A stretch of DNA of 6,074 nucleotides from an uncultured Rhodospirillaceae bacterium (GTDB lineage Bacteria > Pseudomonadota > Alphaproteobacteria > RF32 > CAG-239). The DNA is taken from positions 1 through 6,074 of the forward strand of contig OMQI01000030.1 in assembly GCA_900313185.1 (NCBI GenBank), written 5' to 3'. Both the position numbers and the translations under genes were made by a program. Below the pieces are notes generated by a model, which saw only the letters and a program-made list of their open reading frames with translations, did not search any database and was not told the origin of the DNA. Below, piece by piece: positions 4,282 through 6,074 of the stretch. Positions within the stretch are counted from its first letter, which is position 1; every line of letters starts with the position of its first letter.

Positions 4282-6074
4282 ATGGAAAATCTATATGATG
4301 TAATAGTTGTCGGTGGTGGTCACGCCGGTTGCGAAGCTTGTGCCGCAGCTGCCAGAACAGGAGCTAAAACGCTTTTGATAACACACAAAAAAGCAACTAT
4401 CGGTGAAATGTCTTGCAATCCGGCAATCGGTGGCTTGGGTAAAGGTCACTTGGTGCGTGAAATTGACGCTTTGGATGGACTAATGGCAAAGGTTATCGAT
4501 AAAGCCGGAATCCAGTTCAGAATGCTTAATTTATCTAAAGGTCCGGCAGTTAGAGGTCCGCGCGCACAAGCTGACAGAAGTTTGTATAGAAAATATATGC
4601 AGCAGGCTTTAGCTGAAACAAAAAATTTAACCATTGAAGAGGCGGCAGTTGAAGGATTTGTCCTCAAAAATGATAAGTTAAGCGGGGTTACTCTGGCCGA
4701 TGGGCAAAAACGCTTTGCCAAAGCGATTGTTTTAACAACCGGAACTTTTTTGAACGGAGTTATGTTTACCGGCCATCAAACAACGATTGGCGGTAGAATA
4801 GGGGAAATATCTTGTACCGGTATAACACCGTATTTAAAGCAAATGGGGTTAAAATTGGGACGCTTAAAAACCGGTACACCTTCACGTTTGAATGCGGATA
4901 CGATTGATTGGAGTGTTTTAGAGAGACAATCCGGTGATGAAAATCCGCAGGCGTTTTCATTTTTAACCGATAAAATAACCAATCGCCAGATTGATTGCGG
5001 AATAACTTCAACAAATGAACGTACTCATAAAATTATTCGTGATAATTTTGCAAAATGCGCTCTGTTTTCGGGGTTGATTACCGGAAAAGGTCCTCGTTAT
5101 TGCCCGAGTATTGAAGATAAATTGGTGCGCTTTGCCGACAGAACATCGCATCAAATATTCTTGGAGCCTGAGGGATATGATACTAATGTTATATATCCGA
5201 ACGGAATTTCTACTTCTCTTCCGGCTGATGTGCAGAGTGATTTTATTCATACTATGAAAGGCTTGGAAAACGTTGAAATTTTACAGTACGCCTATGCAAT
5301 AGAATACGATTTTGTTGATCCGCAGGAGCTAAATCATTGTTTGGGCGTAAAAAAAATCGATGGTTTGTACTTGGCAGGACAAATTAACGGTACTACCGGA
5401 TATGAAGAAGCCGGAGCGCAGGGTTTGGTTGCCGGTGTTAATGCGGCATTGTATGCGAAAAACAGCGGAAAAGAATTTTATATTGATCGTAGCCAAGGAT
5501 ATATAGGGGTAATGGTCGATGACTTGATTACCAAAGGTGTAGACGAACCATACAGAATGTTTACTTCCCGCTCGGAATACCGCTTGCTTTTACGTGCCGA
5601 TAATGCTGATGCCAGATTGACGCAATTGGGATATGATATTGGCTGTGTGAGTGAAGAACGTTATGCGGTATATAAGAAAAAAATGTCTAAAATTCAAGAG
5701 TTTAGCGATTATTGTCAAAACAAAATAATTTCTTATTCCGACATTGAAAAACAAGGACTAAGTGTTAAACACAGTGGCAAAAAATCATTGAAAGATATTA
5801 TGAGCTATCCGAATGTTTCACGTGAAACAATAGAAAATTTTGATGCCGAAATTAAAAAAGTTGATGATAAAATCTATGAACAAATAGAAATAGATGCTAG
5901 GTATTCGGGATATTTAAAGCGTGAATACGAAGATATAGAAGTATTTAAACGTGATGAAAATTTAAAAATTCGTGACGATATTGATTACAATAAAATCGGT
6001 GGCCTTTCTACGGAAATGGTGCAACGTTTCACACGAGTAAAACCTAAAACTATTGGTGAAGCGTCACGAATTAC
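4282..6074 (+). CDS. mnmG: tRNA uridine-5-carboxymethylaminomethyl enzyme MnmG, C-terminus cut off by window edge
   Basis: MnmG (GidA) is the FAD- and NADH-using partner of MnmE in modifying tRNA wobble U34. The ATG at 4282 follows AGAGGT (4272-4277) by 4 bp. The frame is open to the right edge, giving 597 complete codons; it ends at AS-R-I, where homologues read ASRISG, so about 25-30 residues are missing. Visible family features are the N-terminal dinucleotide-binding motif VVGGGHAG (residues 9-16), SCNPAIGGLGKGHLV with C45 (equivalent to E. coli C47), GPRYCPSIEDK at 270-280 with C274 (equivalent to C277), AGQINGTTGYEEAGAQG at 365-381, and FTSRSEYRLLLRADNAD from 427. No key residue is missing. 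In many alphaproteobacteria rsmG, parA and parB follow. A perfect parS site is embedded at codons 511-516. Confidence 0.97.
   Translation, partial: MENLYDVIVVGGGHAGCEACAAAARTGAKTLLITHKKATIGEMSCNPAIGGLGKGHLVREIDALDGLMAKVIDKAGIQFRMLNLSKGPAVRGPRAQADRSLYRKYMQQALAETKNLTIEEAAVEGFVLKNDKLSGVTLADGQKRFAKAIVLTTGTFLNGVMFTGHQTTIGGRIGEISCTGITPYLKQMGLKLGRLKTGTPSRLNADTIDWSVLERQSGDENPQAFSFLTDKITNRQIDCGITSTNERTHKIIRDNFAKCALFSGLITGKGPRYCPSIEDKLVRFADRTSHQIFLEPEGYDTNVIYPNGISTSLPADVQSDFIHTMKGLENVEILQYAYAIEYDFVDPQELNHCLGVKKIDGLYLAGQINGTTGYEEAGAQGLVAGVNAALYAKNSGKEFYIDRSQGYIGVMVDDLITKGVDEPYRMFTSRSEYRLLLRADNADARLTQLGYDIGCVSEERYAVYKKKMSKIQEFSDYCQNKIISYSDIEKQGLSVKHSGKKSLKDIMSYPNVSRETIENFDAEIKKVDDKIYEQIEIDARYSGYLKREYEDIEVFKRDENLKIRDDIDYNKIGGLSTEMVQRFTRVKPKTIGEASRI
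5814..5829. other. parS: Perfect parS centromere site inside mnmG
   Basis: TGTTTCACGTGAAACA is a complete 16-bp palindrome identical to the ParB/Spo0J binding site conserved across bacteria, including Caulobacter. ParB loads here, slides and spreads on neighbouring DNA, and ParA moves the complex during chromosome segregation. The site lies within mnmG codons 511-516 (third base of Asn511, then Val-Ser-Arg-Glu-Thr), so the DNA carries both protein code and centromere. A parAB pair usually lies within a few kilobases, and mnmG-rsmG-parA-parB is a common order. The sequence match is certain; ParB occupancy is inferred from the family. Confidence 0.9.

Noticed and set aside
6022..6040. Possible third parS-like sequence near GTTTCACACGAGTAAAAC
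   Set aside because: The central CACGTG palindrome is broken and the half-sites are not properly spaced.

Overview
The window looks like a piece of an AT-rich alphaproteobacterial chromosome close to the replication origin. Three things point there. The two tRNA-modification genes mnmE and mnmG (gidA) are adjacent and on the same strand. The MnmE N-terminus (TIYALSTVFGKSGVAVFRISG) is of the kind I remember from Rickettsia and other alphaproteobacteria. Two ParB-type centromere (parS) sites lie inside these two genes. The exact genus cannot be read from the sequence; an uncultured, host-associated or gut alphaproteobacterium is a reasonable guess.

Layout, all genes on the + strand. Positions 1-37 hold two copies of a 13-bp repeat that may be the edge of a dispersed intergenic element. 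Positions 97-663 encode a 188-residue protein with six cysteines in its first 43 residues (a likely metal-binding module) and no recognised function. Positions 725-2656 encode a 643-residue protein with a zinc-peptidase HELKH motif, a proline-rich linker and a separate C-terminal domain; its family is also unrecognised. A 129-bp gap carrying a long-arm inverted repeat leads to mnmE (2786-4123, complete, 445 residues). A 158-bp gap with a good extended -10 promoter leads to mnmG (4282 to the right edge, about 597 residues, lacking only its C-terminal tail). No rRNA, tRNA, CRISPR array or insertion sequence was seen, and no gene-free stretch exceeds 300 bases.

How the parts work together. MnmE (a GTPase) and MnmG (an FAD protein) form one complex that modifies the wobble uridine U34 of certain tRNAs, so their adjacency is functional. 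In many alphaproteobacteria mnmG is followed by rsmG, parA and parB; those genes would lie just beyond the right edge. The most striking signal is a perfect 16-bp parS palindrome (TGTTTCACGTGAAACA) in the mnmG coding sequence at 5814-5829, plus a 15/16 copy in mnmE at 2953-2968. Both are in the same codon phase and both encode Ser-Arg-Glu-Thr. This suggests that the mnmE-mnmG locus also serves as part of the chromosome's centromere. The two upstream genes are the least explained coding content and the best candidates for undescribed protein families.
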